In this document: piece after piece, positions 6,304-13,618 of the stretch
How the letters are laid out: each line of letters starts with the position of its first letter
Position numbering within the stretch: position 1 is the first letter of the stretch
Origin: Maritimibacter sp.
Lineage (GTDB): Bacteria > Pseudomonadota > Alphaproteobacteria > Rhodobacterales > Rhodobacteraceae
Assembly: GCA_003520545.1 (NCBI GenBank)
Contig: DOUP01000150.1
Coordinates: 1 to 15,464 of the forward strand
Direction of reading: 5' to 3'
Length of the DNA: 15,464 nucleotides
Translations under genes and position numbers: made by a program
Notes under the pieces: generated by a model
What the model saw: only the letters and a program-made list of their open reading frames with translations
What the model was told of the DNA's origin: nothing
Databases searched by the model: none

Positions 6304-6906
6304 ATGTCGCAAGCCTCCGAGCCGAATTTACCTAGGGGAAACTTCCTCGTATCACTTGGAAGTAACGCCGAGTCACGCGCCGGCGGACCGGCGGACACGG
6401 TTAACGCTGCCTTTTCTTCGTTGGACAACGGGTCGATCAATGTTCTTGCCCGCAGTCGATTGTATGTATCTCCTTTTGTGCCCGAAGGGGCTCAGCCTGA
6501 TGTTGTGAACGCGGTCGCCTTATGTGAGTCTAAACTCACTGCGGACGCAATCCTGTCCTGCCTGCACGACATCGAAGCAGCGTTCGACCGCCAACGCATT
6601 GGGCGCTGGACGAACCGGACGCTCGATCTCGATCTGCTCAATCTGGACCAAAAAATGCTCCCTGACCAGTCCACGCTTCGTGAATGGGTCGAGCTACCTT
6701 TGGAAAAACAACGAACTCGCACGCCTGAAACACTCTTGCTTCCGCATCCTCGAATGCAGGATCGCGCATTTGTTCTGGTCCCCGCCCTCGACGTTGCGCC
6801 GGATTGGCGCCACCCGCTTCTCGGAAAAACGATTCGCGAGATGTTGGCGGACCTGGACCCCGCCGATGTGGCCAAGGTTCGCCTGTTGAACCCTGCGCCG
6901 CCATAG
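6304..6906 (+). CDS. folK: 2-amino-4-hydroxy-6-hydroxymethyldihydropteridine diphosphokinase (HPPK)
   Basis: 200 residues. Family motifs in order: FLVSLGSN (14-21), the pterin-binding region SRLYVSPFVPEG..PDVVNAV (51-71), RQRIGRWTNRTLDLDLL (96-112) with the two Mg-binding aspartates D108 and D110, and LPHPRMQDRAFVLVP (146-160), which carries the ATP-binding His148 and Arg residues. The enzyme transfers pyrophosphate from ATP to hydroxymethyldihydropterin in folate synthesis. The usual QxDFxNxV motif appears as QPDVVNAV, a mild deviation. Codon use is less GC-biased than in neighbours: TTA, AGG, GGA, GTA, TCA and AGT all occur within the first 50 codons. It stands alone, 143 bases before rpoZ. 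Confidence 0.95.
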   Translation: MSQASEPNLPRGNFLVSLGSNAESRAGGPADTVNAAFSSLDNGSINVLARSRLYVSPFVPEGAQPDVVNAVALCESKLTADAILSCLHDIEAAFDRQRIGRWTNRTLDLDLLNLDQKMLPDQSTLREWVELPLEKQRTRTPETLLLPHPRMQDRAFVLVPALDVAPDWRHPLLGKTIREMLADLDPADVAKVRLLNPAPP

Positions 6907-6985
6907 CCGAGGCTAAAGAGGGGCCATCTCGGCGCGAATCCACCGGGTTCACCCGTGTTCCCCCCTGTTTTGCGCGTGTTTTCCC

Positions 6986-7014
6986 TTGTCTTCATGCCCA
7001 ATCGCCCATAGATA
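6986..7014 (+). promoter_or_regulatory. Possible sigma-70 type promoter of rpoZ-rsh
   Basis: TTGTCT (6986-6991) and TAGATA (7009-7014) are separated by 17 bases, about 35 bases upstream of the rpoZ ATG. The -10 match is weak. A small hairpin around CGGG-TTCA-CCCG (6941-6957) lies just upstream and could weakly terminate folK transcription. Confidence 0.3.
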
Positions 7015-7049
7015 GGCCCCTCACACGCCCAAAGATATTGGAGTCCCCC

Positions 7050-7406
7050 ATGGCCCGCGTGACGGTTGAAGATTGCGTTGACAAAGTCCCGAACCGGTTT
7101 GATCTGGTGATGCTCGCTGCCCATCGTGCGCGCGAAATCTCCGCTGGCGGTCAGCTCACCGTGGATCGTGACAACGACAAGAACCCGGTCGTGGCCCTGC
7201 GCGAGATCGCGGAAGAGACCCAGACGGCGGACGAGCTTCGCGAGCGGATGATCGAGGCGAACCAGACCCAGATCGAAGTGGACGAGCCGGAAGACGACCA
7301 GATGGCGCTGCTCATGGGTCAGGAAACGCCGGATAAGCCGGACGATGACGACATGACCGACGAGAAGCTGCTTCGCGCGCTGATGGAGGCTCAGGGCCAA
7401 GGCTGA
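7050..7406 (+). CDS. rpoZ: DNA-directed RNA polymerase omega subunit
   Basis: 118 residues. The N-terminal MARVTVEDCVDKVPNRFDLVMLAAHRAREI and the following VALREIAEE segment are the core omega signature. The C-terminal half (about 70-118) is the acidic, low-complexity extension usual in alphaproteobacteria. Omega aids RNA polymerase assembly and forms part of a ppGpp site on the polymerase, which fits its place directly before rsh (22-base gap). The ATG follows TTGGAG at suitable spacing. Confidence 0.97.
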   Translation: MARVTVEDCVDKVPNRFDLVMLAAHRAREISAGGQLTVDRDNDKNPVVALREIAEETQTADELRERMIEANQTQIEVDEPEDDQMALLMGQETPDKPDDDDMTDEKLLRALMEAQGQG

Positions 7407-7428
7407 CTCTGACAGACGGCGTACCTTT

Positions 7429-9552
7429 ATGAGCGAGCTATCCCCTGACGAGCTTGTTGCGAAGGTCGCCGCCTATAATCCCAAGTCCAATTCCAAGCAG
7501 ATCGCCGCAGCGTTTGAGTACGGGCGGCGTATGCATGAGGGGCAGTTTCGCCACTCGGGCGAGCCCTATTTCACCCATCCAGTCGCCGTCGCGCATATCC
7601 TGGCCGAGCAAAAGCTCGACGATGCGACGATCATCACCGCGCTGCTTCACGACACCATCGAAGACACCGGATCGACCTTTTCGGAAATCTCCGATCTCTT
7701 CGGCAAGGACGTCGCCGAACTGGTCGATGGCGTCACCAAGCTGACCAACCTTCAGCTTTCGTCGAGCGAGACCAAGCAGGCCGAGAACTTCCGCAAGCTG
7801 TTCATGGCGATGTCCAAGGACCTGCGGGTCATCCTGGTGAAGATCGCCGACCGGCTCCACAACATGCGCACGATCCGCGCCATGCGGCCCGAGAAGCAGG
7901 CCCAGAAAGCGCGGGAGACGATGGATATCTTCGCTCCGCTCGCGGGCCGGATGGGTATGCAGTGGATGCGCGAAGAGCTGGAAGACCTCGCCTTCCACGT
8001 CCTGAACCCCGAGGCGCGGTCGTCCATCATCCGTCGCTTCATCCGGCTTCAGCAGGAGTCGGGCGATGTGATCGAGAAGATCACCGGCGATATCAGGATC
8101 GAGTTGGACAAGGCGGGGATCAAGGCCGAGGCCTTTGGCCGCGCGAAGAAACCCTATTCGATCTGGCGCAAGATGCAGGAGAAGGATCAGAGCTTCTCGC
8201 GCCTGTCCGATACCTACGGATTCCGTGTCATCACCGCGACCGAGGCAGAGTGTTACGATGTGCTTGGCGTCGTCCACCAACGCTGGCGGGCGGTGCCGGG
8301 ACGGTTCAAGGACTACATCAGCCAGCCGAAGTCGAACGGCTACCGCTCGATCCACACCACCGTTTCGGGGCGTGACGGCAAACGGGTCGAGATCCAGATC
8401 CGCACCCGCCAGATGCACGAGGTGGCGGAAAGCGGCGTTGCGGCGCATTGGTCCTACAAGGACGGGGAGAAGAGCGAGAACCCCTTCGCCGTCGACCCGG
8501 CCAAATGGATCGCAACGCTGACCGAGCGGTTCGAGAACGCCGAGGACCATGATGAGTTCATGGAGAACGTGAAGCTCGAGATGTACACCGACAAGGTGTT
8601 CTGCTTCACGCCCAAGGGCGAGGTTGTGAAACTGCCGCGCGGCGCGACTCCTTTGGATTTCGCCTATGCCGTCCACACCCGCGTGGGCGACAGCTGCGTC
8701 GGTGCCCGCGTGGACAACATCCGCGTGCCGCTCTGGACCCGGATCAAGAACGGTCAATCGGTCGAGATCATCACGGCAGAGGGGCAAAGCCCGCAGACCA
8801 CCTGGCTCGACATCGTCGTGACGGGGCGCGCCAAGTCGGCCATCCGGCGGCGACTTCGGGAAGAGGACCGGGGTCGGTTCATCAAGCTGGGCCGAGAATT
8901 GGCGCGGGTTGCCTTCGAACATGTCGGGCGGAAATCCACGGACAAGGCGCTGACCACCGCCGCGAAGCAGCTTGGCCTCGATGGCCCGGACGAGCTTCTG
9001 GCGCGTCTCGGCTCTGCCGACCTCGCCGCGCGGGACGTTGTGGCGATCCTGTATCCCGACGCGCAAAGCGGCACCGATCATATCGACGTGGAACGCGCGG
9101 TGATCGGCCTGGAACCGGGCCAGAGCTTCGCGCGCGCCAAGTGCTGTCAGCCGGTGCCGGGCGAGCGCATCGTCGGCATCACCTATCGCGGCAAGGGTGT
9201 CATGGTGCATTCCATCGACTGCCAGGCGCTGACCGCTGTCGAGGATGAAAGTGCCCGTTGGGTCGACGTGCATTGGCACTCCGGGACCCATCCGGCGGTC
9301 CACACCGTCAGCCTTGAACTGACCATCGCCAATGATGCAGGGGTGCTTGGGCATATCTGCACATTGATCGGCGAGCAGAAGGCCAATATCTCGGACTTGC
9401 ACTTCATGGATCGGAAACCGGATTACTACCGTATCCTCGTCGATGTGGACCTGCGCGATGTCGAGCATCTGCACGCGGTGATGCTGGTTCTCGAAGCGGA
9501 AACCGAGGTGGCCGAGATCCGCAGGCATCGCGATCTGAGCCGAGCACCCTAA
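7429..9552 (+). CDS. rsh: Bifunctional (p)ppGpp synthetase/hydrolase, RelA/SpoT family
   Basis: 707 residues with the full long-RSH layout. HD hydrolase domain: H50 (FTHPVAVA), H74-D75 with E78-D79 (LLHDTIEDT), D141. Synthetase domain about 225-345: KKPYSIWRKM, YGFRVI, the catalytic Glu321 in EIQIRT, and RFKDYI (292-297), the RxKD form typical of bifunctional enzymes rather than the ExDD of synthetase-only RelA. TGS domain about 386-447, conserved-cysteine domain with KCCQPVPGERIVGI (571-584), H594 and C598, and a C-terminal ACT domain about 627-703. It makes and degrades the stringent-response alarmone in the cytoplasm. All hydrolase and synthetase residues checked are present, so both activities are expected. 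No good Shine-Dalgarno precedes the ATG, so translation may lean on rpoZ. Confidence 0.97.
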   Translation: MSELSPDELVAKVAAYNPKSNSKQIAAAFEYGRRMHEGQFRHSGEPYFTHPVAVAHILAEQKLDDATIITALLHDTIEDTGSTFSEISDLFGKDVAELVDGVTKLTNLQLSSSETKQAENFRKLFMAMSKDLRVILVKIADRLHNMRTIRAMRPEKQAQKARETMDIFAPLAGRMGMQWMREELEDLAFHVLNPEARSSIIRRFIRLQQESGDVIEKITGDIRIELDKAGIKAEAFGRAKKPYSIWRKMQEKDQSFSRLSDTYGFRVITATEAECYDVLGVVHQRWRAVPGRFKDYISQPKSNGYRSIHTTVSGRDGKRVEIQIRTRQMHEVAESGVAAHWSYKDGEKSENPFAVDPAKWIATLTERFENAEDHDEFMENVKLEMYTDKVFCFTPKGEVVKLPRGATPLDFAYAVHTRVGDSCVGARVDNIRVPLWTRIKNGQSVEIITAEGQSPQTTWLDIVVTGRAKSAIRRRLREEDRGRFIKLGRELARVAFEHVGRKSTDKALTTAAKQLGLDGPDELLARLGSADLAARDVVAILYPDAQSGTDHIDVERAVIGLEPGQSFARAKCCQPVPGERIVGITYRGKGVMVHSIDCQALTAVEDESARWVDVHWHSGTHPAVHTVSLELTIANDAGVLGHICTLIGEQKANISDLHFMDRKPDYYRILVDVDLRDVEHLHAVMLVLEAETEVAEIRRHRDLSRAP

Positions 9553-9573
9553 CGACACGAAAGGAGGTCGGAC

Positions 9574-10218
9574 GTGTTCAAACGCAACCCACGTTCCTAC
9601 CTTCGGATCGTGACCGAGTTCTTCTATCCGCGCGGCGGTTGGTATCGGGCCTCGCGCTACGTGATCCATCGGCTGCGCCGCCTGCCCGATCCGGCCGACC
9701 GCATATCGCGCGGTATCGCGGCAGGGGTGTTCGTCACCTTTTCTCCGCTCTTCGGGCTGCACTTCGTAACCGCCGTCCTGATCTCCTGGGCGATCCGGGG
9801 CAATATGCTGGCCGCTATTCTGGCGACCTTCGTCGGCAACCCGTTGACCTTTCCGATCATCGCGGGGATCAGCCTGAAGACCGGGGCGGTCATTCTGGGG
9901 CACCCCGCCCAGGAGGTGCGTCTGCATCAAGTGGTCGAAGCCTTCGCGCGGGCCTCTGGCGATATCTGGCACAACTTTCTCGCCGTGTTTACCGAACGCA
10001 CCGCGAACTGGACCGGGTTGGATCTGTTCCTGGACCGGGTGTTCCTGCCCTACCTGGTGGGCGGTATTGTTCCGGGATTGATCGCTGCCATCACAGCTTT
10101 TTATTTGTCGCGCCCGGTTTTGACGGCCTATCAAAAGCGGCGGGTGAAACAGATCCGCAAGCGATATGAAAAGCGTCTCGCCGCCCAGGCGAAGCGCAAG
10201 ACGGAGACCAGGAAATGA
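9574..10218 (+). CDS. DUF2062-domain membrane protein
   Basis: 214 residues, starting at GTG. The start is fixed by the near-perfect Shine-Dalgarno AAAGGAGGT, about six bases upstream. The basic N-terminus (YPRGGWYRASRYVIHRLRRLPD) leads to the DUF2062 core: DRISRGIAAGVFVTFSPLFGLHF (about 42-64), a membrane segment AVLISWAIRGNMLAAILATFVGNPLTFP (66-93), and a further membrane segment near the C-terminus (about 158-177), then a Lys/Arg-rich cytoplasmic tail. The family's function is unknown. It lies between rsh and pdxJ, overlapping pdxJ by four bases. The position next to rsh and pdxJ recurs in related alphaproteobacteria as far as I recall. Confidence 0.88.
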   Translation: MFKRNPRSYLRIVTEFFYPRGGWYRASRYVIHRLRRLPDPADRISRGIAAGVFVTFSPLFGLHFVTAVLISWAIRGNMLAAILATFVGNPLTFPIIAGISLKTGAVILGHPAQEVRLHQVVEAFARASGDIWHNFLAVFTERTANWTGLDLFLDRVFLPYLVGGIVPGLIAAITAFYLSRPVLTAYQKRRVKQIRKRYEKRLAAQAKRKTETRK

Positions 10219-10958
10219 CCGGCAAGCTGCGCCTCGGCGTGAACATCGACCACGTGGCAACCGTCCGCAATGCGCGTGGGTCGGCCTACCCTGACCCGGT
10301 GCGCGCGGCCAAGCTGGCCGAAGAGGCCGGCGCGGACGGGATCACCGCGCACCTGCGCGAAGACCGCCGTCACATCGGGGATCGCGACATCGAACGGCTG
10401 GCCGAAGAGCTCTCCGTGCCGCTCAATTTCGAGATGGCGGCAACGGACGAAATGCAGGCCATCGCGCTCAAGCACAAACCGCACGCGGTCTGCATTGTCC
10501 CGGAAAAGCGCCAGGAGGTGACGACCGAAGGCGGGCTGGAAGTGGCCAAGCAGGAAAACCGGCTCGCCCATTTCATCGCGCCGTTGGCGGATGCCGGCTG
10601 TCGCGTGTCGATCTTCATCGCGGCGGACCGCGCCCAGATCGAGGCGGCGAACCGGATCGGCGCGGCCGTGGTGGAGCTTCACACAGGCGCTTATTGCGAC
10701 TTCCACGCCGAAGAGAAATTCGACGAGCGGGACGCGGAGCTTGAACGCCTGCGCGACATGGCGGCCTTTGCCCATTCGCTCGGGCTAGAGGTCCACGCGG
10801 GCCATGGGCTGACCTATGACACCGTGAAACCTGTCGCGGCCTTTCCCGAGATCATGGAGCTTAACATCGGTCATTTCCTGATCGGTGAGGCCATTTTCCG
10901 GGGCCTGCCCGACAGTATCACCGAAATGCGCCGCCTGATGGACGAGGCGCGCGCGTGA
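10215..10958 (+). CDS. pdxJ: Pyridoxine 5'-phosphate synthase
   Basis: 247 residues, near the family's usual 240-250. A TIM barrel starting LRLGVNIDHVATVRNARG (5-22), with the catalytic His46 in TAHLREDRRHI, Glu73 in LNFEMAATDEM, and His194 in EVHAGHGLTYD; the phosphate loop GHFLIGEAIF (219-228) closes the barrel. The enzyme condenses 1-deoxyxylulose 5-phosphate with 3-amino-2-oxopropyl phosphate in the last ring-forming step of vitamin B6 synthesis. It overlaps the DUF2062 gene (ATGA) and the following exporter gene (GTGA). In many alphaproteobacteria acpS follows directly; here 2.7 kb intervene. Confidence 0.97.
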   Translation: MTGKLRLGVNIDHVATVRNARGSAYPDPVRAAKLAEEAGADGITAHLREDRRHIGDRDIERLAEELSVPLNFEMAATDEMQAIALKHKPHAVCIVPEKRQEVTTEGGLEVAKQENRLAHFIAPLADAGCRVSIFIAADRAQIEAANRIGAAVVELHTGAYCDFHAEEKFDERDAELERLRDMAAFAHSLGLEVHAGHGLTYDTVKPVAAFPEIMELNIGHFLIGEAIFRGLPDSITEMRRLMDEARA

Positions 10959-11581
10959 CCGCCTCGGATCTCCTGCCCATCATGGTGGTCTGGGCCGTCG
11001 GCGTTGCCTCGCCCGGTCCCGCGATCATCACGCTGATCTCCACCGCGCTGGGTGCCGGACGACGTGCAGCCTTTGGCGTCGCTGCCGGGATCATCACCGG
11101 CTCGGCAACCTGGGCCACCGCTGCCGGGCTTGGGCTGGGCGCGCTCATGATGGCGAACAGTTGGAGCGTCGAGGTGCTGCGTTACCTCGGGGCCGGATAC
11201 CTTTTGTTCCTCGCCGTCAAATCCGCCCGCGCCGCGCTTCGGTCGGGGGCGCGCGAGGTCGCGCCGACCCACGCCCGGATCGGGTTTCGCAAAGGCTGGG
11301 CCAAGGGCGCGACGGTCCATATCGCCAACCCCAAGGCGGTTTTCTTCTGGGGTTCGCTTTTTGCCGTGGTGATCGAGCCGACCGCACCGCCGCGCGATCT
11401 TCTCACCGTCGGTCTCGCCTGCCTCTCGGTTTCGGCAACAGTTGTCACGCTCTACGCATTCGCCTTTTCCAACGCCCATCTTTCGGCGCTTTATCTCAAG
11501 GCCCGGCGCGGCTTTGAAACCGCCTTTGCCGGGTTCTTTGGCTTCGCGGCGTTTTCCATCCTCACCACGAGGTCCATATGA
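10955..11581 (+). CDS. LysE/RhtB-family amino acid exporter
   Basis: 208 residues with about six membrane segments. The N-terminal ASPGPAIITL (18-27) is the family's PGP motif, followed by GAGYLLFLAVKSAR (79-92) and FRKGWAKGATVHIANPKAVFFW, both typical of LysE/RhtB carriers. Such proteins sit in the inner membrane and export amino acids or related compounds; the substrate cannot be read from sequence. The start is the GTG inside GTGA at the end of pdxJ, so translation is likely coupled. Its stop overlaps the next gene by four bases. A LysR gene follows on the other strand, but with a secreted-protein gene in between, so regulation by it is uncertain. Confidence 0.9.
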   Translation: MTASDLLPIMVVWAVGVASPGPAIITLISTALGAGRRAAFGVAAGIITGSATWATAAGLGLGALMMANSWSVEVLRYLGAGYLLFLAVKSARAALRSGAREVAPTHARIGFRKGWAKGATVHIANPKAVFFWGSLFAVVIEPTAPPRDLLTVGLACLSVSATVVTLYAFAFSNAHLSALYLKARRGFETAFAGFFGFAAFSILTTRSI

Positions 11582-12027
11582 AACGCCTGATCGCCGCGCT
11601 CACTTTTCTGCCCACGCTGGCCCATGCCCAGGATGTCGTGGAGTGCAATTGGCAGGCCTCGGCGCGAAACCTGGTGGAACCCTGGGTGGAGAACACGGCG
11701 ACCTTTTCCAACGGCGCGGTGCGGCTGGCCAAGCTGGATACGATCGAGCCCGCCCTGGGCGGGTTTCACTTGCTGGTTCTGTCGCCGCCCCATGCCGAGC
11801 TTGGGGATCGCCAGTGCAGGGTGGTGACATGGGAAAACAGCATGGGATTCGCCATGCTCGACTTCCAGTCCATCGAGGCCGCCTATGACCCCGCTGTCGG
11901 TCTCATGTTTACCCTGCCGGTGGAGATCGCCGCCGGGCCGAATTCCACCCATTCCGCGATGCTGCGCCTGTCGCTGAACCAGGCCACGGGCGAGATCGGG
12001 ACGCGTGTGGATCTGGGTCGCGAGTGA
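11578..12027 (+). CDS. Small secreted protein of unknown function
   Basis: 149 residues. A clear signal peptide, MKRLIAALTFLPTLAHA, with an AHA cleavage site before Q18, predicts export to the periplasm. The mature part has two cysteines (C23 and C80), which could form a disulphide, and reads like a single beta-rich domain (TFSNGAVRLAKLD, FHLLVLSPP, MLRLSLNQATGEI). I do not recognise a family. It overlaps the exporter stop by four bases (ATGA) and is the last gene of the rightward unit; it ends six bases before the convergent LysR gene, with no hairpin terminator between them. Confidence 0.78.
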   Translation: MKRLIAALTFLPTLAHAQDVVECNWQASARNLVEPWVENTATFSNGAVRLAKLDTIEPALGGFHLLVLSPPHAELGDRQCRVVTWENSMGFAMLDFQSIEAAYDPAVGLMFTLPVEIAAGPNSTHSAMLRLSLNQATGEIGTRVDLGRE

Positions 12028-12033
12028 CCGGGT

Positions 12034-12930
12034 TCAGGTCACCCCGATCCCATCCGCCGCCAGCTCCTCTTTCATCCATCGCGTAAAATAAAGCTGCGCC
12101 CGCCCCGGCGCCCGGTCTTCCGCCGAGAGCAGCCAATAGGATTGCCCGGTGGGTTCGCGCCGCGCAAAGGGCGCAACGATCCGACCGGATTTGAGCGCGT
12201 GGAGATCAATCGTCTCCCACGCCAGGAACACGCCCGCCCCGGACATGGCCGCGTCCAATGCGACAGACCCATCCGAGAACGACGGGCCGTCCCCGACGAT
12301 CGAGGCATCCAGCCCCTCTGGTTTCAACCAGTCGTCCCACGCGAAGGCGGCGTTCACATCGGTGATGATCGGCACATGGGCGAGGTCGGCGGGCGTCGAC
12401 AGCCGCTTTGCCATGTCCGGCGAACAGACCGGCGTGATCCGTTGATCGAAGAGCTTTTCCACCCGCATCCCGGTCCAGCCTCCCTTCCCCACGCGCAGAC
12501 ACAGGTCCACGTCCGTCGTGTTCGGGTCCGCCATTGCCGTCGCGCTGTCGATCCGCACACGGATATCGGGGTGACGCTCGGTGAACCGGGGGAGGCGCCA
12601 GACCAGCCAGCGGGCGGCAAAGATCGGCGCGACGGACACGGTGAGCGTGTGGTGGCGGTCCCGTGTCGCGGCCTCGACCGCGCGGGCAAGCTGGCGAAAG
12701 CCCGGCGTCAGGTGAGCCACCATTTCCTCACCCTGCGCCGTCGGCCGCATCCCCCGCGACTCGCGGACGAAAAGCGCAAGGCCCAGCGCAGCCTCGGCCT
12801 TCGCGACCCTCTGGCTGACCGCGCCGACAGTCACCCCAAGCTCCCGAGCCGCACCGACGAGCGATCCGGTGCGGGCGACGGCTTCGACAGCTTGTAGCGC
12901 CGTGAGGGGCAGATTGGCAAATTCGTTCAT
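12034..12930 (-). CDS. LysR-family transcriptional regulator (GcvA-like)
   Basis: 298 residues. The winged helix-turn-helix occupies about 7-65: LPLTALQAVEAVARTGSLVGAARELGVTVGAVSQRVAKAE is the LysR DNA-binding signature, followed by the linker helix. The effector-binding domain starts near 92 (HHTLTVSVAPIFAARWLVWRLPRF) and has the pattern of the GcvA-like branch. It binds DNA as a tetramer in this family; the ligand is unknown. There is no Shine-Dalgarno close to the ATG; GGAGAAGGA lies about 27 bases upstream and a palindrome containing the start codon lies between. It faces a small ORF across 88 bases, the classic layout for LysR autoregulation plus control of a divergent target. Confidence 0.93.
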   Translation of the reverse strand: MNEFANLPLTALQAVEAVARTGSLVGAARELGVTVGAVSQRVAKAEAALGLALFVRESRGMRPTAQGEEMVAHLTPGFRQLARAVEAATRDRHHTLTVSVAPIFAARWLVWRLPRFTERHPDIRVRIDSATAMADPNTTDVDLCLRVGKGGWTGMRVEKLFDQRITPVCSPDMAKRLSTPADLAHVPIITDVNAAFAWDDWLKPEGLDASIVGDGPSFSDGSVALDAAMSGAGVFLAWETIDLHALKSGRIVAPFARREPTGQSYWLLSAEDRAPGRAQLYFTRWMKEELAADGIGVT

Positions 12931-12946
12931 ATAGTTTTTCTATATG
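12928..12946. promoter_or_regulatory. Perfect inverted repeat covering the lysR start codon, candidate operator
   Basis: CATATAG and CTATATG (12928-12934 and 12940-12946) form a perfect 7+7 inverted repeat around a TTTTT spacer. CAT at 12928-12930 is the complement of the lysR ATG. It could be a LysR autoregulation site or, in the mRNA, a hairpin that hides the start codon and shortens the distance to the distant GGAGAAGGA. Confidence 0.5.
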
Positions 12947-12962
12947 ATTGTTTCGTCCTTCT

Positions 12963-12991
12963 CCATATTTTTATGATGGTATATGGCATAT
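12963..12991. promoter_or_regulatory. Second AT-rich palindromic cluster in the lysR divergent region
   Basis: CCATAT (12963-12968) and ATATGG (12981-12986) are inverted with a 12-base spacer, and ATATG-G-CATAT (12981-12991) is a short perfect palindrome. The TATATG half-site is shared with the palindrome at the lysR start, suggesting repeated binding sites for one regulator. Confidence 0.4.
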
Positions 12992-13018
12992 TCCTTTACC
13001 GAAATGAAAGGATACCAA

Positions 13019-13153
13019 ATGCCCTACCCGCTTCCTCGCCTGTTCCGACACCGTCCCTTCCCAAAACGGCAGCCGCCGGACCCTCTTGACCACCCGGCCC
13101 TACATGACCTGCCCCCCAGCGCCCTGGCCGATCTCCCGCGTCCGCGGTGCTGA
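13019..13153 (+). CDS. Small 44-residue ORF divergent from lysR, function unknown
   Basis: An ATG at 13019 preceded by GAAAGGA (seven to eight bases) opens a 45-codon frame ending TGA. The product is Pro- and Arg-rich at the N-terminus (PYPLPRLFRHRPFPKRQPP), then DPLDHPALHDLPPSALADLP and a C-terminal Cys. It has no signal or membrane segment. Third positions are roughly 70 percent G or C, as in real genes nearby. The short 'HPxLxxLxxxxLADLP' tail reminds me of other small unannotated roseobacter ORFs, but I cannot name a family. Position across the operator region makes it the natural target of the LysR protein. The reading frame could still be chance. Confidence 0.5.
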   Translation: MPYPLPRLFRHRPFPKRQPPDPLDHPALHDLPPSALADLPRPRC

Positions 13154-13207
13154 TTGCCCTTCACGGCGCGGCCAATTAGGGTCTCGCGGACTAGACTGGG
13201 GATCAAG

Positions 13208-13615
13208 ATGACCGACACCACCGCGCCGATGCAGATTAACCTGATGCGTTATGGACTGATCTATGGCGGGGCGACTTTCGTGCTGGCGCTCTTGCCCCAA
13301 ATGCTGGGGCTCAACGCGGCCTATGGGATCACGGTTGCGCTGCCGCCCCTGATCGGCTCCATCGTCGAAGGGCAAGCCTATGCCAAGGCGCAGGGCGCGC
13401 GCGTGCGGGGCGAGCCTGCGTGGCGCGGCGCTCTGATCATGGCGGTGCTGGGGGCTGCCATCTATATCGTCGTCGCGGGCGTCCTGCTCATGGCGGTGTC
13501 CCGGCAACAGGCAGTCGCCTTGCCGATCCTTCAGATGCTTGGCGGTTTCGTCGTGCTCTTCGGCATCCAGTTCCTTCTCAACCGTCTCGGCCTGCGCCTC
13601 GCCCCGGAGCGCTGA
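13208..13615 (+). CDS. Small membrane protein (ABZJ_00895-like, tentative)
   Basis: 135 residues with about four membrane segments (roughly 14-31, 38-53, 74-96 and 101-124) and a charged loop KAQGARVRGEPAWR between the second and third. The size and the pattern LMRYGLIYGG...LPPLIGSIVEGQAYAKAQGARV resemble the ABZJ_00895 family of unknown function; the match is from memory. The ATG at 13208 has GGGGA nine bases upstream; a longer frame from 13154 would add a non-hydrophobic leader and is not used. It ends three bases before acpS, so it belongs to the acpS-lepB-rnc unit. Confidence 0.75.
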   Translation: MTDTTAPMQINLMRYGLIYGGATFVLALLPQMLGLNAAYGITVALPPLIGSIVEGQAYAKAQGARVRGEPAWRGALIMAVLGAAIYIVVAGVLLMAVSRQQAVALPILQMLGGFVVLFGIQFLLNRLGLRLAPER

Positions 13616-13618
13616 TCC

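Noticed and set aside
7438..10260. 940-codon open frame on the minus strand across rsh, the DUF2062 gene and the start of pdxJ
   Set aside because: It mirrors genuine genes with complete catalytic motifs on the plus strand; long antisense frames are normal in GC-rich DNA and this one shows no recognisable domain.
12028..12033. Possible bidirectional terminator between the secreted-protein gene and lysR
   Set aside because: The stops are six bases apart and no stem with a T-run is visible in either direction.
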